64,000 nucleotides of DNA, taken from Neobacillus drentensis. GTDB lineage: Bacteria; Bacillota; Bacilli; Bacillales; Cytobacillaceae. The notes below the pieces were generated by a model. It was not told where the DNA came from. It saw only the letters and a list, made by a program, of their open reading frames with translations, and did no database searches. Shown in pieces: positions 56,720-64,000 of the stretch. The stretch covers positions 543,501-607,500 of the forward strand of contig NZ_CP091110.1 of the NCBI RefSeq assembly GCF_021560175.1, given 5' to 3'. Each line of letters starts with the position of its first letter. Position 1 is the first letter of the stretch. Position numbers and translations under genes: made by a program.

Positions 56720-56803
56720 AACAACACGCTCCTTTATTTCTATAATCCAATTATAAAATCTGCCGGTTCACTTCTCCTTCGAATATCCGAACAAAACAGC
56801 AAA

Positions 56804-56827
56804 GCATGTGACATTTTTGTCACATGC
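56804..56827. promoter_or_regulatory. BceR-type operator upstream of bceA
   Basis: GCATGTGACA and TGTCACATGC form perfect 10-base arms around TTTT. The core TGACA-N4-TGTCA fits the TNACA-N4-TGTNA pattern described for BceR-like response regulators. It overlaps the last codons of bceS (stop at 56820-56822) and lies 85 bases before bceA. Confidence 0.75.
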
Positions 56828-57827
56828 CTAATATCGCACCGAATTCATTTTTTCTTGGGAAGGTTAACGTGAAGGTGGTTCCAGTGCCAGGTGTGGAGAA
56901 GACATCGATATGAATCAGTAATGACTCGGAAACTTTCTTGGTTAAATATAAGCCCATGCCGGTAGAGGCATTGTCATGGTGAGCGGTTGTTGAGGTAAAG
57001 CCCTTATCAAAAATCCGCGGCAGATCTTTTGGATCAATGCCGCGCCCAACATCCTGAACCAGCAGCTTAGTTCGGTCATCCTCCATAAAACTTCGTATGA
57101 GAATATCCGATGCCTCGCTATATTTCACTGCGTTTGTCAACAGCTGGCGGATCATAAAGGCCAGCCACTTGGCATCCGTTAAGACAGACGCGGCTTCAAC
57201 CTCCACTTCAAAACCAATCCCTTTTTGCATACACCAAGTTTGCAGTGTTTTAATTTCTTTAAAAAGTAAGCTTTTCAAGTCAGTCTCTTCTATATATAAA
57301 TCATTCTCCATAAAAGGCAGGCGCTTTTGATGAAGCTGTGAATCAAGCAGCAGATGGATTCGCAGCCATTCTAGAGCTAGCTGTGCTTTTAATGGACTTT
57401 CTTCTAAACGGTCCATCATTAAATGCATGGCTGTCAAAGGTGTTTTGACTTCATGAATCCAAGCTAAAAGCTCATCTTTTTCCTGCTCTACAGACACTAA
57501 ATTATTGGAAACGGTTTGTTTCAGCAGTTCCGTTTGGTTCACAATACTTTCCTCAACAATCCTTTCAAACGGGCTTTCCGCCTCGGCTATATTGGTTATA
57601 TCAAGATTGTTCTCCCATTCCGCTAAGGAAGCATAAAATTTCGTTTCCTTATGGAAGCGAAAGCACAAAAAGATCACAAAAATAAGCGTGGATAAAAAAA
57701 CAATATAGAGAAGGGGCATAAAGTGTATAGCGGAATCAATATAGCCTGAAAAGAGAACTAAAAGCTGTAAACTTACAAAAAGAACAATCCAGCTCCGTCT
57801 TTCCTTTAAAAAGTTTTTAATCATCAT
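56820..57827 (-). CDS. bceS: BceS-type sensor histidine kinase
   Basis: 335 residues. Two membrane helices close together (about 12-30 and 35-55) with almost no external loop, as in intramembrane-sensing kinases. H-box LLAWIHEVKTPLTAMHLMMD, ATPase motifs TNAVKYSEAS, VQDVGRGIDPKDLPRIFDKGF and GMGLYLTKK. BceS cannot sense peptides itself and is activated through BceAB. The start is immediately after bceR (2-base gap). Confidence 0.94.
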   Translation of the reverse strand: MMIKNFLKERRSWIVLFVSLQLLVLFSGYIDSAIHFMPLLYIVFLSTLIFVIFLCFRFHKETKFYASLAEWENNLDITNIAEAESPFERIVEESIVNQTELLKQTVSNNLVSVEQEKDELLAWIHEVKTPLTAMHLMMDRLEESPLKAQLALEWLRIHLLLDSQLHQKRLPFMENDLYIEETDLKSLLFKEIKTLQTWCMQKGIGFEVEVEAASVLTDAKWLAFMIRQLLTNAVKYSEASDILIRSFMEDDRTKLLVQDVGRGIDPKDLPRIFDKGFTSTTAHHDNASTGMGLYLTKKVSESLLIHIDVFSTPGTGTTFTLTFPRKNEFGAILGM

Positions 57828-57829
57828 AT

Positions 57830-58513
57830 TTACGCCTCTTCACTTGCCATGTAACCTTGGCCAACCTTTGTTTCAATAAATTTTCCGAGATTAAGCTCGT
57901 CCAGCCTTTTCCGCAGCCGGTTAACATTGACCGTTAACGTATTATCACTGACAAAACGCTCATCATCCCACAAGCTTTTGATTAATTCTTCACGGCTGAC
58001 AATTTTATTCTTTTGTTCAATCAGCTTTTTTAATATAAACATCTCGTTTTTTGTGAGTTCAACCGTACCAGCCTTGCTGCTGACTGTGTTCTTTTCAACA
58101 TCGATTTGAGCATCCTGCCAAGTTCGCAGCGTTATTTGCTCATGGTTGTAATTATAGACGCGCCTGAGGATTGCTTGAATTTTGGCAATCAGCACATCAA
58201 AATGAAATGGCTTTTGAACGAAATCATCTGCTCCAAGCTGCATGGACATCACCATGTCTGCAGGATGGTCGCGCGACGAGAGGAATAAAATTGGAACATT
58301 CGAATGGGAGCGAATCATCCGGCACCAATGAAAGCCGTCAAATTTCGGAAGCTGAATATCAATAATAACTAAATCGGGTTTAACTAACGAAAACTCCTGC
58401 ATCACCAGGTTGAAATCACTTATCCCATACACATCATAAGACCAGCCCATAAGCCGGTCCTTTATTTCATTAAAAAGCGCCTGATCATCTTCGATTAATA
58501 ATAACTTAAACAA
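57830..58513 (-). CDS. bceR: BceR-type response regulator (OmpR family)
   Basis: About 228 residues. I favour a TTG at 58513 (MFKLLLIEDDQALFNEI, as in B. subtilis BceR) with GGCGGTG 5-8 bases upstream; a GTG at 58522 is the alternative. Receiver domain with Asp in LVIIDIQLPKFDGFHWC, the output winged helix ends LRKRLDELNLGKFIETKVGQGYMA. It should bind the palindrome at 56804-56827 and activate bceAB in the presence of cell-wall peptide antibiotics. Confidence 0.93.
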   Translation of the reverse strand: MFKLLLIEDDQALFNEIKDRLMGWSYDVYGISDFNLVMQEFSLVKPDLVIIDIQLPKFDGFHWCRMIRSHSNVPILFLSSRDHPADMVMSMQLGADDFVQKPFHFDVLIAKIQAILRRVYNYNHEQITLRTWQDAQIDVEKNTVSSKAGTVELTKNEMFILKKLIEQKNKIVSREELIKSLWDDERFVSDNTLTVNVNRLRKRLDELNLGKFIETKVGQGYMASEEA

Positions 58514-58584
58514 TAAATTCACCGCCGTACTCTAACATTTCTTACACCAATTGTATAATATATCCTTTTTTCGTGCTATAAGTT

Positions 58585-58651
58585 GGTGCCTGACACCATT
58601 AGCGACATTAACACAATCCTAAACCATTTATTGGTGTCAGGCACTTTTTTT
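58585..58651. repeat. inverted pair of GGTGTCAGGCAC-type repeats with a T-run
   Basis: GTGCCTGACACCA (58586-58598) and TGGTGTCAGGCAC (58632-58644) are exact reverse complements around a 33-base loop, followed by seven T residues. A variant of the dispersed 13-base motif (TGACACC for TGTCACC), with compensatory change in both arms. Confidence 0.8.
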
Positions 58652-58685
58652 AAGATTAAGAAAGTATAAAATTCACTTTGAAAAT

Positions 58686-59030
58686 TGTCCAGCTCCAGCG
58701 CCCTAGCGGCTAGTGTCCTTCGCGCTCCGCCCTACGATAAGTCAACATCGAATCGCTGTCGCTCTTCGTGTTGTCTAGCTCCAGCGCCTAGGGGCTCGGG
58801 GTCATAAGCCAATCCGTCAAGAAGGCTAAAGAGCAGCCTTCTCGCCGGCTCGTCTTATGCCTGTCGCCCCTGATCAAGGCGCCTCCGCTTTTCGACTTTC
58901 CTTTATCTCAGTTGGAGCACTCCATAAGGAACGCTTCGGCAGCATAAGCATCGCACGAAGGAAAAGCGATAGCTTTTCCGAGGAGGCCATACGCCGCTGA
59001 CCAGGGCGCTTGCGCTTTTCTTATTTTAAT
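58686..59030. repeat. composite block of Bacillaceae dispersed repeats (elements A and B)
   Basis: 58688-58772 repeats the element B sequence at 29005 (GTCCAGCTCCAGCGCC, CTACGATAAGTCAACATCGA). 58773-58894 is an inverted near-identical copy of element A at 24420-24540. 58895-59030 carries CTTTATCTCAG, a GGAAAAGCGATAGCTTTTCC hairpin and a GGGCGCTTGCGCTTTTC end similar to the other copies. No protein-coding frame is convincing in this ~600-base spacer. Confidence 0.8.
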
Positions 59031-59129
59031 TAAGGATAAGTTAAGGGAGGCACTTGATAATAGGCTCATGAATTAAAAAATGTTTGGAGCGGGTCCCGGA
59101 CTGTTCCATGATTAAAGGAGTCTAGATAA

Positions 59130-60116
59130 ATGAAAAAGTGGATTTGGATACTGATTAGTGTACTAGTTGTTGGGTATGTCGGCTATCAATGGTTTCACTC
59201 CAGAAGCAGTGCTAGTACAAGCACTGCTTCACAGGTTCGAACAGCTGCTGTTCAAAAAGGGAAGTTAGAAGTGACGATTAGCGGTTCGGGAACAGTTGAA
59301 CCAGTAACCACAGAAGATATTAAAGCAACAGCTGATAATAACGAAATCGATGAAGTATTAGTTTCTGCTGGAGATACCGTGAGTGCAGGAGAAACATTAG
59401 TAACCTTTACGGATGACAGCGATCCAATTACAGCGCCAACTGCGGGAACGATTACTACGGTGTCGGTTGCCTCAGGAGACCGGATCAACAAAGGGATGGT
59501 AGTCGCACACCTAACCAATTACAACGATTTGCAAACAGTCGTTCAAGTCGATGAATTAGACATTCCTAAGGTAAAAGTGGGTCAAACGGTAACATTATCA
59601 GTTAGTGCTTACCCTGATGCAACATATACAGGGAAAGTTACTGCCGTTGCGGAAGAAGGAACGTCAACAAATGGTTCATCAACCTTTGCTGTCACCATTC
59701 ATATTGAAAAACCAACCAACCTAAAAGTTGGAATGAGTACAGAAGCAACTATATTAACAGCTAGTAAGACAGATGCATTATATGTACCGGCCGATGCTAT
59801 CTACACAAACAATAATGAAAAATACGTAATTGTCGATTCGACAGGTACAAGCACTGATAGCTCCACTACTGCGTCAGGTCAACAAAAAACTGTTAAAACC
59901 GGAATTTCTACCGACGAATATGTTGAAATCACTGAAGGTGTAACAGAAGGTGAAACGGTCGAATTGCCACAGCTGTCTTCAAGCAGTTCATCAACGAACC
60001 AACAAGGCGGAATGATGCAAGGTATGGGCGGCATGCAAGGCGGAATGGGACAAATGCCGAGCGGCAACATGCAGCGAAGTGGACAAGGCATGACAAGTGG
60101 AAAGTCTGGCAACTAA
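59130..60116 (+). CDS. HlyD/RND-type membrane fusion (adaptor) protein
   Basis: 328 residues: an N-terminal membrane anchor (about 3-20), a linker, then a biotinyl-lipoyl-like hairpin region and beta-barrel (VRTAAVQKGKLEVTISGSGTVEP, DTVSAGETLVTF, SVASGDRINKGMVVAHL, VDELDIPKVKVGQTVTLSV, LKVGMSTEATIL). The C-terminal ~45 residues are Met-, Gln- and Gly-rich (GGMMQGMGGMQGGMGQMP), which resembles metal-binding or flexible tails. MacA/YknX homologues act with an ABC permease such as YknYZ, but no pump gene is here. Strong RBS (AAAGGAG) and own promoter region after the repeat block. Confidence 0.86.
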   Translation: MKKWIWILISVLVVGYVGYQWFHSRSSASTSTASQVRTAAVQKGKLEVTISGSGTVEPVTTEDIKATADNNEIDEVLVSAGDTVSAGETLVTFTDDSDPITAPTAGTITTVSVASGDRINKGMVVAHLTNYNDLQTVVQVDELDIPKVKVGQTVTLSVSAYPDATYTGKVTAVAEEGTSTNGSSTFAVTIHIEKPTNLKVGMSTEATILTASKTDALYVPADAIYTNNNEKYVIVDSTGTSTDSSTTASGQQKTVKTGISTDEYVEITEGVTEGETVELPQLSSSSSSTNQQGGMMQGMGGMQGGMGQMPSGNMQRSGQGMTSGKSGN

Positions 60117-60145
60117 TAAACTACTAACAAACAGGAGTGTATTTT

Positions 60146-60700
60146 ATGAAAAAAACAAGAAAAGCACATTTATGGATTGGGTTAATCTGTTCGATATTTA
60201 TCTTGATGGAATCTATTACAGGTCTGCTCATGAATGAGCCGTGGCTGATTGGTCAGTCATCACAAACAGAACAACGAGGTAATTTTCAGCCAGGCATGAT
60301 GCCAGGGCAACAGCAAGGCACAACCACAAATTCAAACCAAGCAACAGGTCAAACACAAGCGTCAAGCCAAACTCAATCACCGTCTGGTACAACATCTCAA
60401 ACGAATGGCACAACTAATAATCAAACAAGCGGAAGCACACAAAGTAATTCAAATGGGCAGTTTTCTGGCCCTGGTGGACAAAATGGCTTTGGTACAAAAG
60501 GTTCGCAATCAGGTTCATTCATGAGTACGATTAAAGGACTTCACGAAGGAAGAATTGGAACGACTAATATTAAATGGTTAATTGACCTGACAGCCATCGC
60601 AATGATTTTCTTAACTGGATCAGGAATCTACCTTTCCTTAAAGGTGATTGGTGCAGATAGAAAAAGGAAAAGGTTGATAATGGAAAGAGAAATTGCATAG
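60146..60700 (+). CDS. PepSY-associated TM protein with low-complexity loop
   Basis: 184 residues from ATG 60146 (CAGGAG upstream; a GTG at 60137 is less likely). Two membrane helices (about 10-28 and 150-170) flank an external loop of about 110 residues rich in Gln, Thr, Ser, Asn and Gly (QQQGTTTNSNQATGQTQ, NGQFSGPGGQNGFG). Helical ends carry KKTRKAHLWIGLICSIFILMESITGLLM and KGLHEGRIGTTNIKWLIDLTAI, patterns seen in PepSY-associated TM proteins. It follows the adaptor gene by 29 bases. Function unknown; presumably a membrane partner of the adaptor. Confidence 0.72.
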   Translation: MKKTRKAHLWIGLICSIFILMESITGLLMNEPWLIGQSSQTEQRGNFQPGMMPGQQQGTTTNSNQATGQTQASSQTQSPSGTTSQTNGTTNNQTSGSTQSNSNGQFSGPGGQNGFGTKGSQSGSFMSTIKGLHEGRIGTTNIKWLIDLTAIAMIFLTGSGIYLSLKVIGADRKRKRLIMEREIA

Positions 60701-60955
60701 GAGTGTCATGAAGAGAGTACCTTCCCAGGATAATGGATGGTGCTCTTTTTTATTCGAAAAAAGGAAGTGAACGACTTCTTTTCATTAGACTTTAACCAAT
60801 CACAACTACAATCAAAGAAAAACATTCATGAAAAACAGCTCTAGATGAAAGGGATCACAAGGGGAGTACCCCAGCTATGAGCCAGTTGTTAAGGCAAACT
60901 TAAGCTATCTTCCTTAGGATACATATAGACAAATGCGGAAAAAAGGAGCCCGTTA
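60701..60955 (+). other. spacer with a weak terminator between the PepSY protein and the response regulator
   Basis: A hairpin GAGTACC...GGTGCTC followed by TTTTTTAT lies at about 60714-60752. The remaining part is AT-rich with no ORF. The two-component genes therefore probably have their own promoter. Confidence 0.5.
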
Positions 60956-60958
60956 TTG

Positions 60959-61633
60959 ATGAATGTCCTATTAGCAGAAGATGATAATCGCCTAGGTGAT
61001 TTAATGGTATATATGTTGAAAAAGAAAGGCAATTGCAATGTAGAATGGGTCAAGGAAGGGCATGACGCCTTCTATTTTGCAACCTCTGCCCATTATGATG
61101 TGGTCATTATGGACTGGATGATGCCAAATGGAGACGGTGTCGATGTTTGCAAAGGTTTAAGGAAACAAGGATATTCAGGTGCCATCTTAATGCTGACTGC
61201 CAAAGATACCGTCCAAGACCGGATTGAGGGTCTTGATTCCGGTGCCGATGATTATCTTGTTAAACCTTTTGAATTTGATGAACTATTAGCTAGACTGCGC
61301 GCTCTATCCCGCCGAAATTATGCACCAATTGTAGAAGAAGAGATGGAGATAGATGGTTTAGTTCTTAATCGTGCCAGCCATATGGTTCGATTTGAAGACA
61401 TCGAAATCCAGTTTAGTCCCCGCGAATTTCAACTATTAGATTTACTGATGAAAAATAAAGGACAAGTCCTGCCGCGTGAGTTAATTTATGAGCGCGTCTG
61501 GGGAGTTGAAACAGATGTGACGATGAAGACCATTGATGCAACCGTTAAATTAATTCGTAAAAAACTATCCTTAATCAGTAAACAAAGTAAACTTCAAAGT
61601 ATACGAGGGGTGGGATATAAATTTGAAACGTAA
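60959..61633 (+). CDS. OmpR-family response regulator
   Basis: A 224-residue regulator: receiver domain with the Asp in YDVVIMDWMMPNGDGVDV and Lys in DYLVKPFEFDEL, winged-helix output domain with SPREFQLLDLLMKNKGQVLPRELIYERVWG and IRGVGYKFET. ATG 60959 is preceded by TTG 60956; either works with AAAGGAG. Its end overlaps the kinase gene by 11 bases. Its likely targets are the adaptor/PepSY genes upstream, the only other cluster in this strand. Confidence 0.92.
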   Translation: MNVLLAEDDNRLGDLMVYMLKKKGNCNVEWVKEGHDAFYFATSAHYDVVIMDWMMPNGDGVDVCKGLRKQGYSGAILMLTAKDTVQDRIEGLDSGADDYLVKPFEFDELLARLRALSRRNYAPIVEEEMEIDGLVLNRASHMVRFEDIEIQFSPREFQLLDLLMKNKGQVLPRELIYERVWGVETDVTMKTIDATVKLIRKKLSLISKQSKLQSIRGVGYKFET

Positions 61634-63017
61634 TTTTTTTTCCTTCTTTGACTTCCTATTGAATCGGGGGGATCAAGATATTTTTAGAAATACGCAAAAC
61701 CGGTTAACAAGAAATTTTAGTGGACTTATCATGCTATTTCTCTTTTTGTTTATTCTTGTTGTTTATTCGGTTCTTTATTTTGTCATTCTCAATACACAGG
61801 AACGGGATCTTCGGACCTTGGTCTCACAAGAAGCGGGTTACATTGAGAACTTGTTGAGCAGGAATGACCAAAGCGACATTAGAGGAATCCAAAATCAAGA
61901 ATTGGCTTTTGCTGGTGTAGATCAATCCTTCTACTATGTAATGGATCGTACCGGGAAAGTAGTAGTGGGCAGCGAGGTCAATCCCCGCCTACGGCAGCAA
62001 TTCCTCTCACTCATAAATAAACATATGTCTAATCAACAGGATATTCAAAATGAAATGATACGCATGGATCAGAAACCATCTAGAGGACGAGCACAATTCC
62101 ATGCACCTGATGAATTTCAAGATATCCATATAATGATTACCAGCCATGAAGTTTATTACAAAGGTCAATTTATCGGCCAAATTTATATAGGAAAAGATGT
62201 CTCATTTGCTTATCGGTTATTTCACTGGGTTCTGGTGATTCTTGTTGTGCTGGGGATGGTTTTTGTGGGAGTTGCTATCTATATAAGCCGGCGTATGTCT
62301 AAACGAGCGATGGTTCCGATTAGATCTGCTTTTAAAAGGCAGCGAGAATTTGTGGGGGATGCATCCCATGAATTAAGGACACCTCTAAGTGTCTTGCTAT
62401 CGTCTGTTGATGCGATGGAAATGACAGTTGATACTCAAAAGGATGAGATGACAGGTAAACTACTTGCAAATATGAGGGAAGAGGTCAAGCGGATGACCAA
62501 CCTAGTCAACGATCTTTTAACTCTCGCACGTTCAGATTCGAATACTAATGAGCTAAAAACAGAAGTGTTTGATTTAAAGCCTTTAGCTGAAAAAGCAATC
62601 GTGTCATTACATCCGATTGCAGCCCGCAAACAGATTGAGCTGGAGTTATCTGCCCCTGCTGCGGCAACTGTTATAGGAGATCCTCAAAGGATATCTCAGT
62701 TGATTTATATCCTTTTGGACAATGGTATAAAATATACTCCAGCTGGAGGAGAAGTAAAACTGAACCTCCTCAAAGAAGGGCGAGAAATAAGAATTATCGT
62801 TCAAGATACAGGGATAGGGGTTAAGAAAGAGGATTATCAAAAAATTTTTGAACGCTTTTATCGGGCGGATAAATCCCGATCCCGCCAAATAGGCGGCCAT
62901 GGACTTGGACTATCCATTGCAAAATGGATTGTTGAAACACATAAAGGAACGATACAAGTAACAAGTCAAATGGGAAAGGGAACTACGTTTATGGTTAGGC
63001 TGCCTGATTACGTTTAA
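61623..63017 (+). CDS. sensor histidine kinase (HAMP/HisKA, ArlS/CssS-like)
   Basis: 464 residues. Start is a TTG at 61623 inside the response regulator gene (GGGGTGGG upstream). Two membrane helices (about 33-58 and 200-220) flank an extracellular domain of 140 residues. H-box FVGDASHELRTPLSVLLSSVD, N-box LDNGIKYTPAGG, D/F boxes VQDTGIGVKKEDYQKIFERFYRADKSRS and GHGLGLSIAKWIVETHKG. It belongs to the classical orthodox kinases; the signal is unknown. Confidence 0.93.
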   Translation: MKRNFFSFFDFLLNRGDQDIFRNTQNRLTRNFSGLIMLFLFLFILVVYSVLYFVILNTQERDLRTLVSQEAGYIENLLSRNDQSDIRGIQNQELAFAGVDQSFYYVMDRTGKVVVGSEVNPRLRQQFLSLINKHMSNQQDIQNEMIRMDQKPSRGRAQFHAPDEFQDIHIMITSHEVYYKGQFIGQIYIGKDVSFAYRLFHWVLVILVVLGMVFVGVAIYISRRMSKRAMVPIRSAFKRQREFVGDASHELRTPLSVLLSSVDAMEMTVDTQKDEMTGKLLANMREEVKRMTNLVNDLLTLARSDSNTNELKTEVFDLKPLAEKAIVSLHPIAARKQIELELSAPAAATVIGDPQRISQLIYILLDNGIKYTPAGGEVKLNLLKEGREIRIIVQDTGIGVKKEDYQKIFERFYRADKSRSRQIGGHGLGLSIAKWIVETHKGTIQVTSQMGKGTTFMVRLPDYV

Positions 63018-63071
63018 GTAATCAGGTTTTGTTTTCAGAAAATACCCTTTTAAAAAAATGTTAAATAGTTG

Positions 63072-63100
63072 TTGACAACCTTTTGATAGGATAGTAATAT
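63072..63100 (+). promoter_or_regulatory. rrn promoter P1
   Basis: TTGACA (63072-63077) and TAATAT (63095-63100) with 17-base spacing, upstream of 16S rRNA. Confidence 0.75.
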
Positions 63101-63164
63101 AGTAATCCTGATGAGGAAATGCCGCAATCGGCAAACTACTCATTGAAAAAATAATTATCAGATG

Positions 63165-63193
63165 TTGACAAGATTAAATGAATCTGATAGTAT
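63165..63193 (+). promoter_or_regulatory. rrn promoter P2
   Basis: TTGACA (63165-63170) and TAGTAT (63188-63193) with 17-base spacing. Confidence 0.7.
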
Positions 63194-63238
63194 TAATACT
63201 CGTTGAGTAGGACAAGAAAAATTATTTCAAAATAATGA

Positions 63239-63268
63239 TTGACATCCTAATTAATGAAGTGATATGAT
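63239..63268 (+). promoter_or_regulatory. rrn promoter P3 and leader
   Basis: TTGACA (63239-63244) and TATGAT (63263-63268) with 18-base spacing. The leader TGTTCTTTGAAAACTAAACA downstream matches the usual Bacillus rrn leader with antitermination elements. Confidence 0.75.
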
Positions 63269-63394
63269 AATATCCTGTCACGAATTGTTCTTTGAAAACT
63301 AAACAAACAAAAACGTCAACAAACAATAAATTATCATGTTTCTTCTATTATATAAGATGAACATGAGCCAACGTAACAAAATGAGCTAATCAAC

Positions 63395-64000
<606 letters not shown>

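Noticed and set aside
42676..58651. CRISPR-like repeats
   Set aside because: The GGTGACAGGCACC units are scattered over tens of kilobases and inverted, without regular spacers or cas genes.
58523..59129. Mobile element or IS remnant in the large spacer
   Set aside because: No transposase fragment or target duplication seen; the content is explained by dispersed non-coding repeats.

Overview
The window looks like chromosome from a soil Bacillaceae bacterium, most likely Neobacillus or a close Bacillus relative. The evidence is moderate-to-low GC coding sequence, strong GGAGG ribosome binding sites with many TTG and GTG starts, a Bacillus-type rrn leader and the first ~600 bases of a 16S rRNA gene at the right edge, and Bacillus-like versions of BceRSAB, QueF, TcyP, GanPQA and CatE. 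I see no phage, IS element, tRNA or CRISPR array.

Left third (1-28,900): a galactan, galactose and plant-polysaccharide island. A galacto-oligosaccharide ABC transporter (ganP partial, ganQ), a GH42 beta-galactosidase and a large secreted GH53 endo-galactanase with two CBM61-like modules feed the Leloir genes galK, galT and galM and a LacI-type regulator. Next come a secreted alpha/beta-hydrolase and two divergent secreted GH3 glycosidases. A three-component sugar sensor (membrane-anchored sugar-binding protein, YesM-type kinase, YesN-type regulator) lies directly before mglBAC, whose leader holds a full-consensus cre (CcpA) site. An orphan branched-chain amino acid binding protein follows.

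Centre (29,000-37,700): a sigma-54 controlled 3-hydroxybutyrate/acetoacetate catabolic locus. It holds atoD-atoA CoA-transferase, thiolase, a GntP-type permease, 3-hydroxybutyrate dehydrogenase and a PAS-AAA-Fis activator. Two promoters share an identical 16-base -24/-12 element. The second has three TTCCG-N6-CGGAA sites upstream, one overlapped by a cre-like site. A 5TM-PAS histidine kinase follows.

Right half (37,800-63,000): mostly housekeeping and accessory genes. It includes the cystine importer tcyP; an eroded envelope-polysaccharide locus (ugd and glycosyltransferase pseudogenes around an intact PAP2 phosphatase); catE; an NRDE protein; yggT; lemA plus a TPM protein behind an array of AATCAAACGTTTGATT palindromes; dedA; a GH36 alpha-galactosidase; a glcD-type oxidase; an aldo/keto reductase; a divergent MFS/HxlR pair; a preQ1-I riboswitch with queF; a BceRSAB peptide-antibiotic module; and an HlyD-type adaptor with a PepSY-TM protein and an OmpR-type two-component system. 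The end holds three tandem rrn promoters and the 5' part of 16S rRNA.

Two dispersed repeat families run through the intergenic spaces: a 13-base GGTGACAGGCACC motif (about 13 copies, often paired as terminator hairpins) and larger GC-rich elements near 24.4, 29.0 and 58.7-59.0 kb.
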